A stretch of DNA of 64,000 bases from Iris pallida. Lineage: Eukaryota; Streptophyta; Magnoliopsida; Asparagales; Iridaceae. Below, one piece after another: positions 34,840 through 47,502 of this stretch (its first letter is position 1; every line of letters starts with the position of its first letter). The stretch spans positions 1 through 64,000 of the forward strand of contig JANAVB010012099.1 in assembly GCA_029216955.1 (NCBI GenBank), written 5' to 3'. A program made the translations under genes and the position numbers. The notes beneath the pieces were generated by a model that searched no databases, was not told the origin of the DNA, and saw nothing but the letters and a program-made list of their open reading frames with translations.

Positions 34840-35075
34840 GACTTATTGGTTGTTCCTGGAAGGTTGCAACTCTCCCTAATTGTTGAACTGTTGAAATCAT
34901 AGCTATCCACATTCTCTGTTTGTTTAAGAATGATTTGATGAAATTTCTACGGTGATTGCTTTAATTCTCTTTAAAATACTTGCAACATTGTTTATAAAAG
35001 ATATACCTTATTTGTGATATCCCTTTAAGGAGGATCAGATAAATATCCTACATTTGTATATCTTATTATATCAAA
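34840..35075 (-). pseudogene. copia RNase H trace
   Basis: Minus-strand translation gives NVGYLSDPP, a stop, then RDITNKVYLL. This resembles the DAGYLSDPHKARSQTGYVF motif of a common plant copia lineage. About 100 bases later STIRESCNLP corresponds to its IRESCGL. motif. Only motif-level similarity remains. Confidence 0.55.
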
Positions 35076-35289
35076 AACATGAATTAAATCAAGAATGATA
35101 TGTCATTCTAAGGTCTATTTATAGATGTATATCAACATGTTCACATAAAGTGCTGAGTGAATGACAAGAAATAATTCATATTTATATTCTTTAAATATGG
35201 TACTTTAGGACCCATAACAAGTTCTTTTATTCTTTCGGTCATAGCGGATCATATTGACCTGACCATTATAGGTATATTACTCATATTAA

Positions 35290-35580
35290 ATCTCTTTAGG
35301 AGATTTATCTTTATGGGCGATTATCTTCAAGAGATTAATATTATCTCTTTAAAAGATTATATTATATCTATTCTGAAGATTTATCGATTCTGTAGATTAT
35401 CTCTTCAAGAGATTGTATGACATATCTTCTGGAAATTTATCTCTTCAGGAGATTTAATTTTGGGAGATTATCTCTTCGGGAGATTCCAATCTCTTCACGG
35501 GATATTGTCACATTTTTTATCTCTTCAGGAGATCTTCTATCTGGGAGGTACTTTCAACCTCTTCAAAAGATACTGTCATG
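35290..35580. repeat. Cluster of ATCTCTTC..GAGAT palindromes
   Basis: At least eight near-copies of a 15-base imperfect palindrome, such as ATCTCTTCAGGAGAT and ATCTCTTCAAGAGAT, occur every 25-45 bases. They sit within the degraded pol region. No coding sense is apparent. Confidence 0.7.
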
Positions 35581-37089
35581 TACATAGATGGTCATTTTGA
35601 CGAATCCGTTCAGGGATTTCTTCATAAATATGATTGTATATTTATTCTTTTCCTAGACAGATACTCAACGAGCCCATCACATTCTTCTGTATGGTTCTAG
35701 TCCATATATGGCTCATTTGTAAAAGTTCTGGGGATAACAAAGAGACAAAGTCTTCAAGGATATACCTGAAAATTTAAATCCTTTAGGGAACTCATGTATA
35801 TCTTATCGTCTAGATTATCATGATCAGAGAATATTTTTTTTATTATTATATTCATAACCATTTCGAGAATCCTTGAGCTAGCATTGCTCTATATATTTAG
35901 ATTTTTCTTTTTATTTGTTACAAACACTCATTCAAAACCTACCATGTTTATTCTTTTTGGGTTTTGTACTATATATCCGAGTACTCCACGTTTTGTGAGA
36001 GATATCACATCTTTCATTATCTTTTTTAACATAGCAAGGATTATTCGTGGTTTAGTATTATTATTCACTTTTATCATTTTTATTCTTATTTGATAATGTC
36101 ATCTATGACAAATTTTTCGATTCCAAATTTCTTTTGAATATGTATAAAACAGATTTCTTGGGTACCGTACCTCTTTCTCAGTCTCTTCTGGAATTTGAGG
36201 TATATCTTCGACTTGAACGAGATGCTTTGAGAATTTGAATATTTGGTTCATGACATCTTCTGAATCATCATAAACTCTTTCTTCAAGAGATGCTACTTCA
36301 GGAGCTGCTTCTTCGAGAGCATTATGTTATGTTATATTATTAGTTCTCTTCTTCACGAGAGCTAAATTTTTAGAATATTTTTAGGCCTTACACTTTGTAG
36401 AACTTATTCATTTGCTGTCTTTTTTGTTTCTTTTTGGTACTAACTTCTATTAGAAAATAAATTCATAGTTAGTATAGCTATTTATGCAGCATAATTAAAG
36501 ACATCGAGTAAGCATTTAATAATTCATTTGTAATGAAATACAAGAAATAATTTCTCATAGTTTAGTCGAAATTAGATAAAGGGGACGATGTCATTGTGAT
36601 TCACTATGTTCTTCTGAAAAGTGACGATGTTCTTCTGAAACGATAATTCAAGACTTTCTTCTGAAACAATAATTCACAACGTTCAGCATCTTCCATTGAA
36701 TCGCACGGATCCATGTAAGCTGGTTTGAGAACAGGTTGTGAGCCCTTGGCGATAGAGAGTGAAATAAAAGATATATGGAAAAATAATTTACGATGTTCTT
36801 CTGGAACAAGTCGTTTATCTTCACCTATCTCCCCCTAACGGCAAAATTCTGTCTAAGTGATAGATTGCAAATTTGCAAATTTTATACTAAAGATACATTA
36901 TGTATCTAAAAAAAATTTAGTAGCCGTAGGAGGTTCAAAAAATTGAACATAAATACCCAATCGACGTTAGGTTTCAATTTTTAAGAAATTTATTGTTCAA
37001 ACCAAAGATGAAAAAACTACCGGTCGAAATAAACATCAACATAGTCTAAATTAAAAATCTAAAATATCTCTACTCTCAATTATAAAATT

Positions 37090-38091
37090 AAGTTACTAAT
37101 CATCCCCCAAAAAAATCTCCAAATGTTAAGTTGGTGTTCCCTTGTGCCTCAAATTCTTTACCAAGGAGGTCACCATCGTCCATATCAAGGATGATGTTTG
37201 TTTCAACCTTATAGGTTTTTAGATATATGGCCATCACTTCTTTGGATGCACGACAGGTGCGCGATCAATGACCTTCACGCTCACACTTGAAGCATGTATC
37301 TCTTGTTACTATATTATTCTTTTTTTTTCTTGGTCTTCGATTGGATGATACTTTTTTTTCATAGTTCACTATGCCTATCACTGCAGGGGTGGCCACGCTT
37401 CCTTCTTCCTCTGTAACCTCTACTGGAGTTTCCAAAGCGTCCTATGTCACTGTCTTTACCTCTGGAATATCCATAAGTGGCATTCGTATTAGAAAATGTT
37501 AGTGTTCCAGTAGGCCTAGTATTATGATTTTTCATGATAACCTTGTTATTTTTCTCAATAACTAGAAGCACAAAGACGAGTTCTGAAATCTTAGAATACT
37601 TTTGTTGTCTATATTGTTATTGCAACAGTATATTTGTGGCATGAAATGTTGAGAGAAATTTGTCAATCATTTGCTCCTATGTAACCAGTTCTTTACACAA
37701 CTCAAGGTTTTATGCAATATTGAACATAGCTGAGTTGTATTCAAATACTGTCTTGAAATCTTGGAACCGAAGGTTGATCCATTCATTCCTCACTGCTGGG
37801 AGCACGATTGCTTTCTGGTGGTCGTATCTATCCTTCAGGGATTCCTACAGAATTTTTGGATATTCTATAGTGAGATACTCATTCTTCAAATCCGCATGAA
37901 GATGTTGACGAAAAAATGTCGCTTCAGCCTTATCTTCGGGACTAATTGGCTTATCTTTTTGTAGGAGTGCTCATTGTGTGTACCAGGTCAAGGGAGCAGA
38001 GGTGAAACTTAGCATCTAACTTCCAAACGAGATAATTATTTTCGTTAACTTCTAGGACAGAGAATTCAAAATTGGTAAGGTTTGACATCTG

Positions 38092-38092
<1 letters not shown>
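37090..38092 (-). pseudogene. copia gag relic
   Basis: Minus strand MSNLTNFEFSVLEVNENNYL plus VWKLDAKFHL matches the MSNL.KLEF.ALDI.G.NYL.W.LDAEIHL start of a well-known plant copia Gag. Downstream MKNHNTRPTGTLTFSNTNATYG corresponds to the 'MKNHQ.RPTG..P.PE.NAT' segment. A damaged zinc knuckle (CFKCEREGH, a stop, SRTC) lies near 37250-37310. Several frameshifts. Confidence 0.8.
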
Positions 38093-38100
<8 letters not shown>

Positions 38101-38127
<27 letters not shown>

Positions 38128-38685
38128 AAGGTATTATTATAGTGTCCTAAATTTCATAAATAGGGTTGTAAGCCATTTAGACATGGAACTTCAAGTCTAT
38201 GATAGTTTGTAGGACAATTAGATAACAACTTTCCATTTTGTTTTTCTTAGAAATTCTAAAGTATTGTCAACTATATATTGTGAATGTCACTTTTGGCCTT
38301 TCGGGAGCCAGAAATCCGTTACGACCTGCAAAATTAATTCGCGGACGACTTGTTTCTCCCGGACATGCAACTCAACACATGTCATGTATGCACCCATATT
38401 GATGGTACAAATCTCAAGTAATTTGTATCACTTACAAATAAAATTCATGTTATAGTTATGCATTAACATGGAAAGCATAACTTTTTTTTTTTTTTAGGAC
38501 TTTCCATCAAACGAATTTGGATAAGAGCAACAGATAAAGAAAGTTTCAAAATTTCCAACAGATATCAATATAGAACAATACGACAATAGTAATAAAGAAT
38601 AAACAATATTATGTGACCAAGTTAATTGCGCTAAAATTTTAAAAATCATGCACAAAATCATATTTTACTATTTTTTTAAATGTCA
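38101..38685. other. No gene seen
   Basis: Begins with a (GA)n run (38096-38123) and continues AT-rich. It may include the leader and 5' LTR of the minus-strand copia relic, but I could not define boundaries. Confidence 0.5.
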
Positions 38686-38689
38686 CCTA

Positions 38690-38760
38690 CACACGATTGG
38701 GGAGTTAGACCTTTGCCGATCCCTCCGGGTGTCCGCTCTTATACCACTAGGCTCGAATCA
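38690..38760 (-). ncRNA. Possible tRNA-derived SINE head
   Basis: On the minus strand GAGCCTAGTGGTATAAGAGC resembles a pol III A box in a tRNA context (TAGTGGT.AGAGC). About 35 bases later, AGGTCTAACTCCCC resembles a B box (GGTTCRANNCC). The 3' side runs into an A-rich stretch (TTTAAAAAAATAG). It does not fold as a complete tRNA. Degenerate; no target duplication found. Confidence 0.35.
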
Positions 38761-38903
38761 TATTTCACTTTCCGGTAAGACAGATCAAATAAAGATTAAT
38801 AATTATCAATAAATATCAACATATATCAAAAATATATGATCCGAGCAATTAGTGGACTACCTAGATTCCAGCACGGTTTATTAGAAGCTAAATAAAACTA
38901 CTA

Positions 38904-39810
38904 TCTATAATATAAAACGCAGTGGATTTTTAGTCCGACCCATGTGCTTTGGTTCAACGATGATGAAATGACTAAATTGCCCCTCTCTCTATAAGAGAGG
39001 AGGAGGTCCCATGTTTGGTGCGGAGCAACCGTTATTCCAACGGCACCCCCGCCTCCAGCTCCTCTTGCACCGCCCCTCCCTCTGCCGCCTCCGCTCCATT
39101 CTCGCCCACGCCATCGTCGCCGGCCTCTTCCGCAACCCCTTCATCGCAAGCAGCCTCCTCCACCGCGCCGCCGACGCCGACCCTTCCTTCGCCGTCTCCC
39201 TCTTCTCCGCCATGACCAACCCCAACCCCTTCTCCTTCAACACCGTCATCGCCATCTCCACCGACCCACTCTCCATCTACTTCCAAATGCTCCGCCGCTG
39301 CGTCCCTTCCGACTCCCACACCTTCTCTTCCTTGCTCAACACCACCACCGTCGCCGCCGCCACCAGGTCGCTCCACGCACACGCCCTCCTCCTCGGATTT
39401 CGGCCCGACCCCTTCGTGCAGACCGTCCTGCTCACCGCTTACTCCTGACGCGGCTCCGCCGACCACGCCCTACGGGTGTTCGAAAGAATGCCGCACATGG
39501 ACGTCGTCTCCTGGACCGCCGCCATCTCGGGCCTCGCCGCCCTCGGACGCCCCGCGACGGCCCTGCGCGTTTTCGCCTCCATGAGGCCCCACGCCGTCCC
39601 GAATGCCGCCACCGTGGTCTTTGCCGTGTCCGCCTCCGCCGGGCTCGGGTCTATGGCACTGGTCCGGTGCCTGCACGCCTACGTCGAGAAAGCCGGGTTC
39701 GGAGGCCGCGTCTCCGTCCGGAACTCCCTGGCGCTGGCCCGGTGCCTGCATGCCTACGTCGATAAGGCCGAATTCGTGTCCGTGCCATTATGGCACGGGT
39801 TATCCACTAG
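38904..39810 (+). mobile_element. Non-autonomous Helitron (907 bp) carrying a PPR fragment
   Basis: The 5' end, A|TCTATAATATAAAACGCAGTGG, has the TC start and AT-rich opening of plant Helitrons. The 3' end has a hairpin with an 8-bp stem (CCGTGCCA/TGGCACGG, 39780-39798). The stem is followed after 8 bases by CTAG|T (39807-39810). Insertion between A and T, without target duplication, fits rolling-circle elements. No Rep/helicase is encoded. The cargo is a GC-rich PPR gene fragment, unlike the AT-rich surroundings. Confidence 0.8.
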
Positions 39811-39823
39811 TGATAATACATAG
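39011..39823 (+). pseudogene. PPR (PLS-type) gene fragment captured by a Helitron
   Basis: The frame begins MFGAEQPLFQRHPRLQLLL and includes LRSILAHAIVAGLFRNPFIA and MTNPNPFSFNTVIA. After an in-frame TGA (39446-39448) it continues with LRVFERMPHMDVVSWTAAIS and LRVFASMRP, typical plant organelle RNA-binding PPR repeats. RCLHAYV.KA.F occurs twice through a tandem duplication of about 72 bp (39656-39780). The reading frame then runs into the Helitron hairpin and ends at 39823, with no further repeats or E/DYW domain. It is a 5' gene fragment, very GC-rich, hence a pseudogene or chimeric transcript source. A start at 39011 is plausible. Confidence 0.85.
39780..39798 (+). other. Helitron 3' hairpin
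   Basis: CCGTGCCA-TTA-TGGCACGG: an 8-bp stem with a 3-base loop, 8 bases before the terminal CTAG. This stem-loop acts as the transposition terminator in Helitrons. Confidence 0.85.
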
Positions 39824-40000
39824 GACAGTAATACTACTTGTATAAAAATATCAAAGTGTTAATGCCAGCTCAATTTTGTACCACAAGAAGATGAAACATT
39901 TAAGGATATGCCCATAGATTAGCATGTCGTTTCTCCGGCAACCTAAGTGTGACCATGAACCGGTGACCCATGTAGCGACGATTGGGAAGGTCTCTTTTGA

Positions 40001-40306
40001 CTAGTTTGGTTCGCAGAATAATGAAGTTGGAAAAGAAAAGTGATTATTTTCCTATATTTGAGTGCCAAAAGAATTGAGGAGAAAATAAAAGTGATTTTCA
40101 ATGGAAGAAGAATTAGGAAAAAAAAAAGATTCTATCCACCTAAGCAAGAAATCATTTTTTCACATGAAAGTATTCACTTTTCTTTTTAAATTTTTTGACA
40201 TTTTCAAACATCGAAAATGAAAATCAATAAGAAATATAATTTTTCAAGGAAAAAAAAATGTAAAGGAATTAATTTTCTTCCCATTCGTTTGCGTGAACCA
40301 AACGAG
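40001..40306. mobile_element. hAT-type MITE, 306 bp
   Basis: Inverted ends: CTAGTTTGGTTCGC (40001) and, in reverse complement, CTCGTTTGGTTCACGC. Flanking 8-mers TCTTTTGA (39993-40000) and TCCTTTGA (40307-40314) match at 7 of 8 positions, the hAT duplication length. The interior is A/G-rich and has no ORF. Confidence 0.7.
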
Positions 40307-40314
40307 TCCTTTGA

Positions 40315-41715
40315 CTTTTATTCCTATTCCAGCTGGTTCTTACACTATCATCATTAACATGTTTGGAGAAACCTCCCTACATGAAACCTATGTTGTACAA
40401 ATACAACATAAGATGCGGAAGAAAAATACGGTAAGGACTCCTAGGACAGTCAGGACAATCGTCTAGGGCCCACAGATTCAAAGAATCCAAAAAATTAGTT
40501 TAAATATATATTAATATTTTTTTATTATCTAAATTAGAGCTAGTATATTTTATGGACATTTCTTAACATAAAATAATTATGGTGTAGTAATGTTATGTTT
40601 ACATATGTGAGGCCCTTAGTTCAATTTTTGGTAATAACAATTTTTTAAAAATTGAAGTTTTATTTTTTTATTTTTTTTTATATTATGTATGTGATTCTAT
40701 TTTGAAAGTTCTGTCGCAGGCCTTACATGTAACGTAGCAGGCATATATAGTTCCGATCATCAAATAACATACGGAAGAATGAAAAAAAAAATCTTCTCTT
40801 TATTGGGGTTCTAAACTTAGATAATAAATAATTGTTTTGTAAATTCGTAAGACTAATGAACAGATAATGATAAAAAATGATATAGGCATCTATTCTAAAG
40901 TACTTTCAAAACTACTCTGATTTTTTTTTTTTCGATTAGATATTATATAATGAAAAAAAAAAATCATCTGATTGGATGTATGATCTTTGATCTTTTTGGG
41001 TAGATGTTTGAAACTACTCGAGCGGCGGTAGAACAGTCGTGATGGTCTGAAAACTCATTCAGAGATACCGGTAATTCTATATATTTGCGAAATATAAATC
41101 ATGGAACAAATCAACTAACTGGCATAGGAAGAAAACATTAAAAAAATTAAAATTAAAATTTTAAAAAATAGATAATTAATTTTTGGTTTAGAATTTATCA
41201 TGTCTGACATATCAGATATCATGTTAGTTGTCATCAGATAATTGGAATTTTTTTTTTAGAGGTACGAATAACATTACTTATCAAATAGTTGCTGAATAGA
41301 AGAAGCCTTTGGTGCATGGATTAGAAGTCGTTCCTTTTCAATGTTGAGTTAAAATTTGAACTCGCAATATGAAACTGGATGGTTGCTGGAAACAGACGTG
41401 TGGTTTTCTAAACTAGGTGATGTAAAAACAGTTTGGTTTTATAATAATTAAAATGGATGGATTGTTGAGTCTCAGTGTGCTAGGCTGAGCATCTATCCAA
41501 TTATTTTTGCACGAATGCCACATTTTTTTTTTTTTGAAAATACTAAGTTTACTATTAAAAATTTACAACTTTTTTACATCCCACATCAATTTCCTGCTAA
41601 TATGGTCCCACCCGGTCCCATCCGATCCCATCTCTCCTCCCATCAAAGGATACCGCGTATGCTGTTGTAAAACTTACAACCAAAATTAATTGTAAGCATA
41701 TTAATTTTTTTTGAA
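40315..41715. other. AT-rich intergenic sequence, no gene seen
   Basis: Contains long A and T runs and weak inverted pairs (for example TTTTTTTTTTTTCGATTAG near 40921). No ORF, LTR or domain could be supported. Confidence 0.6.
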
Positions 41716-41966
41716 TTTTTTTGACTTGCCCTCCACTTTATTTATCCTATTTCACGGTGCATCCCACTGTTTTGCAAAAATATACAACACCCCCCACTAC
41801 GGATGAAATCCGTCAAAAATATTTTTTTGGGACCAAAATGCCCTTGTCTTCTTCCTCTTTCCTTTCCTCCCACACCCCATCCCCCCCCCCTCCCGCGGGC
41901 AGGCCACCGACGCTCCCCGCCACCGCCTCCGCTTCCCCCTCCCCGCCATTGTTCCCCCCTCCTTGT

Positions 41967-44217
41967 TGGCACGCCCCGACCCGGAATCACCCGAATCTTC
42001 GTTCTCGCATGGGGCGTGATGCCGCACGAGCCTGGAGTTGCGCTCGTGCAAGGCAAGATGACAAGTTCTCAAATGGTTATCTTTGAGTTGAACATTCACA
42101 ACGAAAGGAAAACAGAGTATACGAAACGATTCTCTTTATTGATATTCGAAATCGGATTACAAAGGCTTTCGATAGCCCAACGGAATTTGCCAGATTGGTT
42201 ACAACACTCAGGTTCTCTCTTGCCCACAAAAGATTTTACCGTTCCATACATCATGCCTTCTATATCTCGGCCGCATCAATCCTGTTGCATATCCGAGCGT
42301 CAATGCGATCGCACGCTTCAATACGCTTCGGCATTCCAAGCCTCAACGCGTTCAAGCGAAGCTCCGCCGCGAGCAGACCAATCCCGGAACCTGCTAGCAA
42401 ACTAGTGGGAGATTAGTACTTTCGTCTTCGCTATACTGATCAAAAACCCACTTAACAAACCGACATTTAGTATTGTATTGATTCATGCAAACATACAATT
42501 TAGTTCTCTTTCTTTGTTCTCCTTTGGATGAGTTCATGGCATATTCGAAGACTGTAAAGCATGGCAAGCATGTTATTCAATTCGCGTAAGTAAACAGGCA
42601 AGCAATCTCGTGTTTGATTCGTGGCGTAACTTAGCAATATCGACGCACTCGCCCTTGCACCGACGCAAGGTGAATACGCCTATCCGTTTTCCCTGTCATG
42701 TTATAAGTGCCCTCTATTCGGATCCATCCATGCAGGATATATGTATACCTTGCACTTCCAAACCCATCGCCCTTAACTATATGAAGGTCACTAGCTTTCC
42801 GGGCTAGAATGGACTTATACGTATCGAATCGAAACATAAGACGATGTTAACTCTGTGCGGTTGCTAACCAACACCAGAGGCCACCGAAATAATCGCAACA
42901 AGTGGCTTATCACATTCACCAGATGGTCGCTACCCATCTAAATGAAGTGCGCTCTTAGGCCGAACGGTCCCAACGCCCTGGCGCGCCGCGTTCGAGGAAA
43001 TACCCATGCACGGGCTTTTATATCTTTAAGTCCATTTGACCATGCAACGAATCTTATCTTTCATACAACCAAGCAAGTTCGCTTATCTCTATTTCAATTG
43101 GCACAACGTCCGAATGTCCTCAACGAACGCCCGAAGGTCGTGAACATTTCGAAGGCACCATGCCGCATTATCATCTCTTATTTCTTCCGTTAACTTTCTA
43201 TGTTCTTACGTTTCATACTTCGTTTCAATGTTCAATGGCATTATGCCTCAACTCAATATTCATCAACCGAACGACCCAAAGGTCCCGAACACCTTTCGAG
43301 CCATTATGTCATATCCGACAGTTCCGTCACATTCATGCCACAACTGTATTCTTTCGCAACGAAGCCACCTTTTATTATCTCGTGCACATAGGCACGTTAT
43401 GGTTCGTGCACTAAGGCACTCGCCGAGTACAGTTATCCCATGTTCTTGCAGCTTGCGCACTGAGGCACTCGCCTTTGCGATATCAAATGTTCCATAGCGA
43501 CTCGTATGTCTGCCGTACGATTTATTTCAATTTTTCTATCTAGTGTTCGACACGCACTACGTTTATCTCTCTATCGAGCCACGCCCGTGGCGTTGATAGG
43601 TTAACTCAGCATTCAATGATATATGTTTTACTTAAGCATAACGGAGTAGGAAAGAGAGTTAATGTCCCCCCACCTTGAGTTGATACGCCTTTGTTGTTTC
43701 GCCGAGCCATTGCGGCTCGATTTCATAACTTCGTTGCACGGACAACTCTCATGACTTAGCCATTCGAGCACTTCGTGCTTATTGAATTATACGTTCGATT
43801 TGGACTTGCCGTGCCAACGCCTCAGTCCGTCGCAAGGCGACGATTTGCTTTCGCGGACCCCTTACCGAATAAGGTAAAAGATCGACCTCTAACATTTCAG
43901 CGTAAATGCATAGCCTGCACAGGAAACCAACTAAAATCAATACTTTTATCGATTCGGACTTGCTCCTTGGTTGATTCGATTTCTTAGATTCTTCGAGCCG
44001 TCTCAACACACTTATCCTTCGAGGCAACGCGGCGCTTCGCATCGATTCACTCGATGTATTCTTTGGGACAAGGCAACTCTTCGCATCGACTTAGTTCGAT
44101 GTATTCCTCGGGATAACTCAACACTTTGTATCGATTCGTATCGATACGTAATCGGGTCAACGTAACTCTTCGAGTCAACGACTCAACATAATGCACCGTG
44201 CGGAGCGGGGCATTACA
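41967..44217 (-). repeat. 3' LTR of the LARD-like element (2251 bp)
   Basis: Plus-strand TGGCACGCCCCGACCCGGAA ... GAGCGGGGCATTACA. About six differences from the right LTR occur in the first ~100 bases, and a small indel near 42945 against 48507, so it is not a very recent insertion. The ORFs inside (for example 41803-42405) recur as 47528-47962 only because the LTRs are copies. Confidence 0.9.
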
Positions 44218-46742
44218 TAATATACCACTCAAAACAAGGTTCGTCCCGAACCGAAACCAATACTAAATTTCCAAGGGTTTTATTAGATCGCTCCACGATC
44301 TCGTCTCACTATCGTTTGGATCGTACAACTTAGTTTGGAATCATACACATATTTTAGGCGTCCCACCAATATATGCATTTCAACCAAGCTCAGTTGTAAG
44401 ATATCGGAACAACGCAAACACGTAACTTCTTATTCTCAATAACTTGCCATCTCGTACTCTCGATCGGACTTGGGCTCTAGCATAAGTTCTCGCAATTCTA
44501 TTGCATATGCATATTGATACATACGCGATCCACCAACAAAAGTTAAGACACACGATGCGATTCAAAAATCGTATTTCTCACTTTGTATGTTTCATCGGGA
44601 CTATCAATTCTATGCGTTGCGTCAAGCCGTCGCACATCCGATCACAACGAGTCTCCGCAACGCCTTGCGTTCGGCGTCACTATCCAACGATTTCTGATGT
44701 TTCACTTCGTATCCTATCTCGATATGATTCTCTTTTGTTGACTTGCAAAAGCATCAACATTTACGACTACATTCGCTAGGTGACTTACCTGGACACCGTG
44801 CTCAAATCCTTTCGACGCAAGTTTAAATTGATATTGCACAAAGGCCACAATCTGTCTGACATAACAATTTATATTAAGGCAATGGTGCTCAAGACAATGA
44901 TCGCCTTGATACGAAGGTCTTTACGATGCACCTTACGTTCGATTCCTAACGAGTAGGAATTCACTAGCCAAATTCCCAACTTATCCGTCTCGCAACATCG
45001 AACCTAATTTCGATTCACGTAAGCTCAATTGCAAGGCATAAGTCATTTCCTTATCGTTCCCTCTCGTGCATAGCACGACTCTCGCAATCGTCTATTCGAA
45101 TCACCAAGTTCGTTGGTGAATTTCTAGTTTGATCGTCGACCAACATAACCATTCAAGCATTCATCCAACGAATACTCAAAGATCTAACTATATATTCTCA
45201 ATCGAAAGTTGTTCCAACAATTCTCGATTACCTAGACTTATCATCAACATGCACCATGTTATATTTGTTATCGATGCAATCTCATATACGATATCGCATG
45301 GGTCATCTTACGGTCTGCAGTATTCAATTTGATTTGGCGGTCAAGTCTTCTAGGGTCAGATGCCCCGAAGCTACGCTCGATAATTGTGGATCATCACTGA
45401 AGGACAGTTTACTACGAACCATGCTATATCTTATTTCGGAGCCAAATCACGTTCCGACGATTTCTATGCGACTATCCAATTCCGGACAAAATCATTTCTA
45501 TCGGCGTAACTGTTGCACAACTATCCTCTGAGTAAAGTCATACATTATCGTCGATGATTCCGTAATTTACGAAACATCTACTCGTATCGAGTTTGAGTCT
45601 ATCTTATTTCGCGATCGACATACGAGATGCCATACGCATCGAACAATCGTCGATGACTTATAGTCTCGCCCTGATCAATCATAAAATTTACGATCAACCA
45701 GTTCGTTTCATTCTAGTATCGTTACGTACAAAATTTTATAGCGTGAGGCACACTCTATTTTGTATTCTCACGTCGTTTACATTTCCTTACGTATTGATCT
45801 CGATACGCCGTATCCATTTCGATAACGTAAGGGTCAACTTTAAATCCGTTTCAACGTCAACTTAACTCGCATCGCATACATCCAAGTTCGCAACGAACTT
45901 TTCCATATGTATCAGCTCGTTCTTCGATTTTCTGCATCCACTATACTTTGATCGCGTAACTGAGTTACCGATTATCCAACATCGAACCCTCAAGTCATAC
46001 GATCTCGCCCTCTAAGTTTTGCGCATTTTCAGCCGTACTCAAATGAGTTTCGCCGTAACGTAACCAACTATTTCTTAGGCACAATTACTCGCGTCAACCA
46101 ACTTTCTTCACCGAAGTCGCACATCGTGCGATTCGATTGCAATTCACATCGCCCAATATTTCTATCGAAATTGCAAGTCGTACGGTTCGATTTGAACGTT
46201 TTGAGTTTCCTATCCCGTCGATCCGATTGTTGCCTCAAGGCATAATCGTTTCGCTAGTTCCCGTCATTCGACCGACACATAAATTTTCAAACGATGTATC
46301 ATTCAATGATATGAGTCCCGCCTTATCGTTCTAACCGAACATCGAAGAACACTTGCATCAACATGCCGTCGTACAAATTCTCATTCGAGACTCGGTGCTA
46401 TCCCGTCCGTTACGGACAAACCTTCCGCAATTCTTACAATACATTGATGCAATTCATCGCACAAATGGTATTACATATACCACTCGGAATCGAGCCATTC
46501 ATTGTATCGGTGGTTTGCCATATACCACCCAGAAATCAAGTTACTTCCATCGCAACGTACTCTTTACGAACCAACGATCTCTTTTGACTCACGATTTCTG
46601 CAGTGATCGTGCTTGATCACAATCGTAACTTTGATTTAAATCAAATCCTACGCAACTCGACCAATGCATTCATTTGCCAATACAAGCTCGGTGCGCAATC
46701 GAACCGATTTCGTTTCTCGATTTATAACTTTTGTTTTCTTCC

Positions 46743-47000
46743 GTTGCATCTTGTGCAACAATTCATTCTCAATATCCGTCGCACTTCGTACAACGATTTC
46801 ACTTTGATATGCGTTGTACCACGTACAATAATTTTACTTTCGACACGCGTTGCATATCGTGCAACAATTTACTTTACTTTCAATACGTATTGCACATCGT
46901 GCAACGATTTATTTCCGATATTCACCGTACCTCGTGCATCGATTTATCTTCGACATCTGTTGCACCTCGTACAACATTTTATTTTCGACATTCAAAGTCA
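46743..47000. repeat. Degenerate tandem repeat, about six units of 45-50 bp
   Basis: Units contain a palindrome like TTGCA(C/T)ATCGTGCAACGATTT followed by a T/A-rich spacer and TTTCGACA or TTCGATA. The repeated GTTGCAC.TCGTGCAAC can form a hairpin in each unit. Confidence 0.7.
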
Positions 47001-47502
47001 ATGCTCAAATCCGTTTAACACATTCGATATTGACTTATCGCTTTTCATCGCAACGCACATTCGAAATTGATATGTGAATCCGTTCGACACATTTAATATC
47101 AACTTTCATTTTCTTTTCAACGCATTATTTACAATTAACGCGTGGCAATTGCTGCAGCAACATTCCACGACTTTCATTGTATCGATGCTACCAACATTTC
47201 TCGTATAGTTCGTTGCAAATAGCGAATATCTCAAATTACAATTCCCGACGTATTGCATCCGCAGCAACATATCCTTGAATTCACATCTTGTAACTTGTTG
47301 CACTTGCAGCAACAAACCTTTCGCAACTTTTCTAGCAACACCATGTAATTTCCAAAACAACACGCGACAAAATTACATGATTTGTATTAGATTTATTGCA
47401 TGGAACATCCAGTACAGCATCGAGTAGAGTCAAGAGTGATTTCGATTGGTGGTGGGCAACTTTTTCGAATTGTAATGAAGCAAGCGTCCAGAGGAACTTG
47501 AG

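Larger units (their letters stand above)
34200..38100 (-). mobile_element. Ancient copia relic, minus strand
   Basis: Gag (38092 to about 37090) and an RNase H trace (35075 to 34840) occur in the right order on the minus strand, with a very degraded pol between. No LTR pair could be matched. The AT-richness and number of stops indicate great age. Confidence 0.6.

Noticed and set aside
38690..38760. Functional tRNA gene
   Set aside because: The A-box and B-box-like motifs are present but no acceptor stem or anticodon arm can be formed.
39032..39751. Gly/Glu-rich minus-strand frames opposite the PPR fragment
   Set aside because: Antisense shadows of a GC-rich coding region.
41803..42405. 200-aa frame repeated at 47528-47962 (144 aa)
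   Set aside because: Both are inside the two LTR copies, so repetition does not indicate coding conservation; no domain is recognised.
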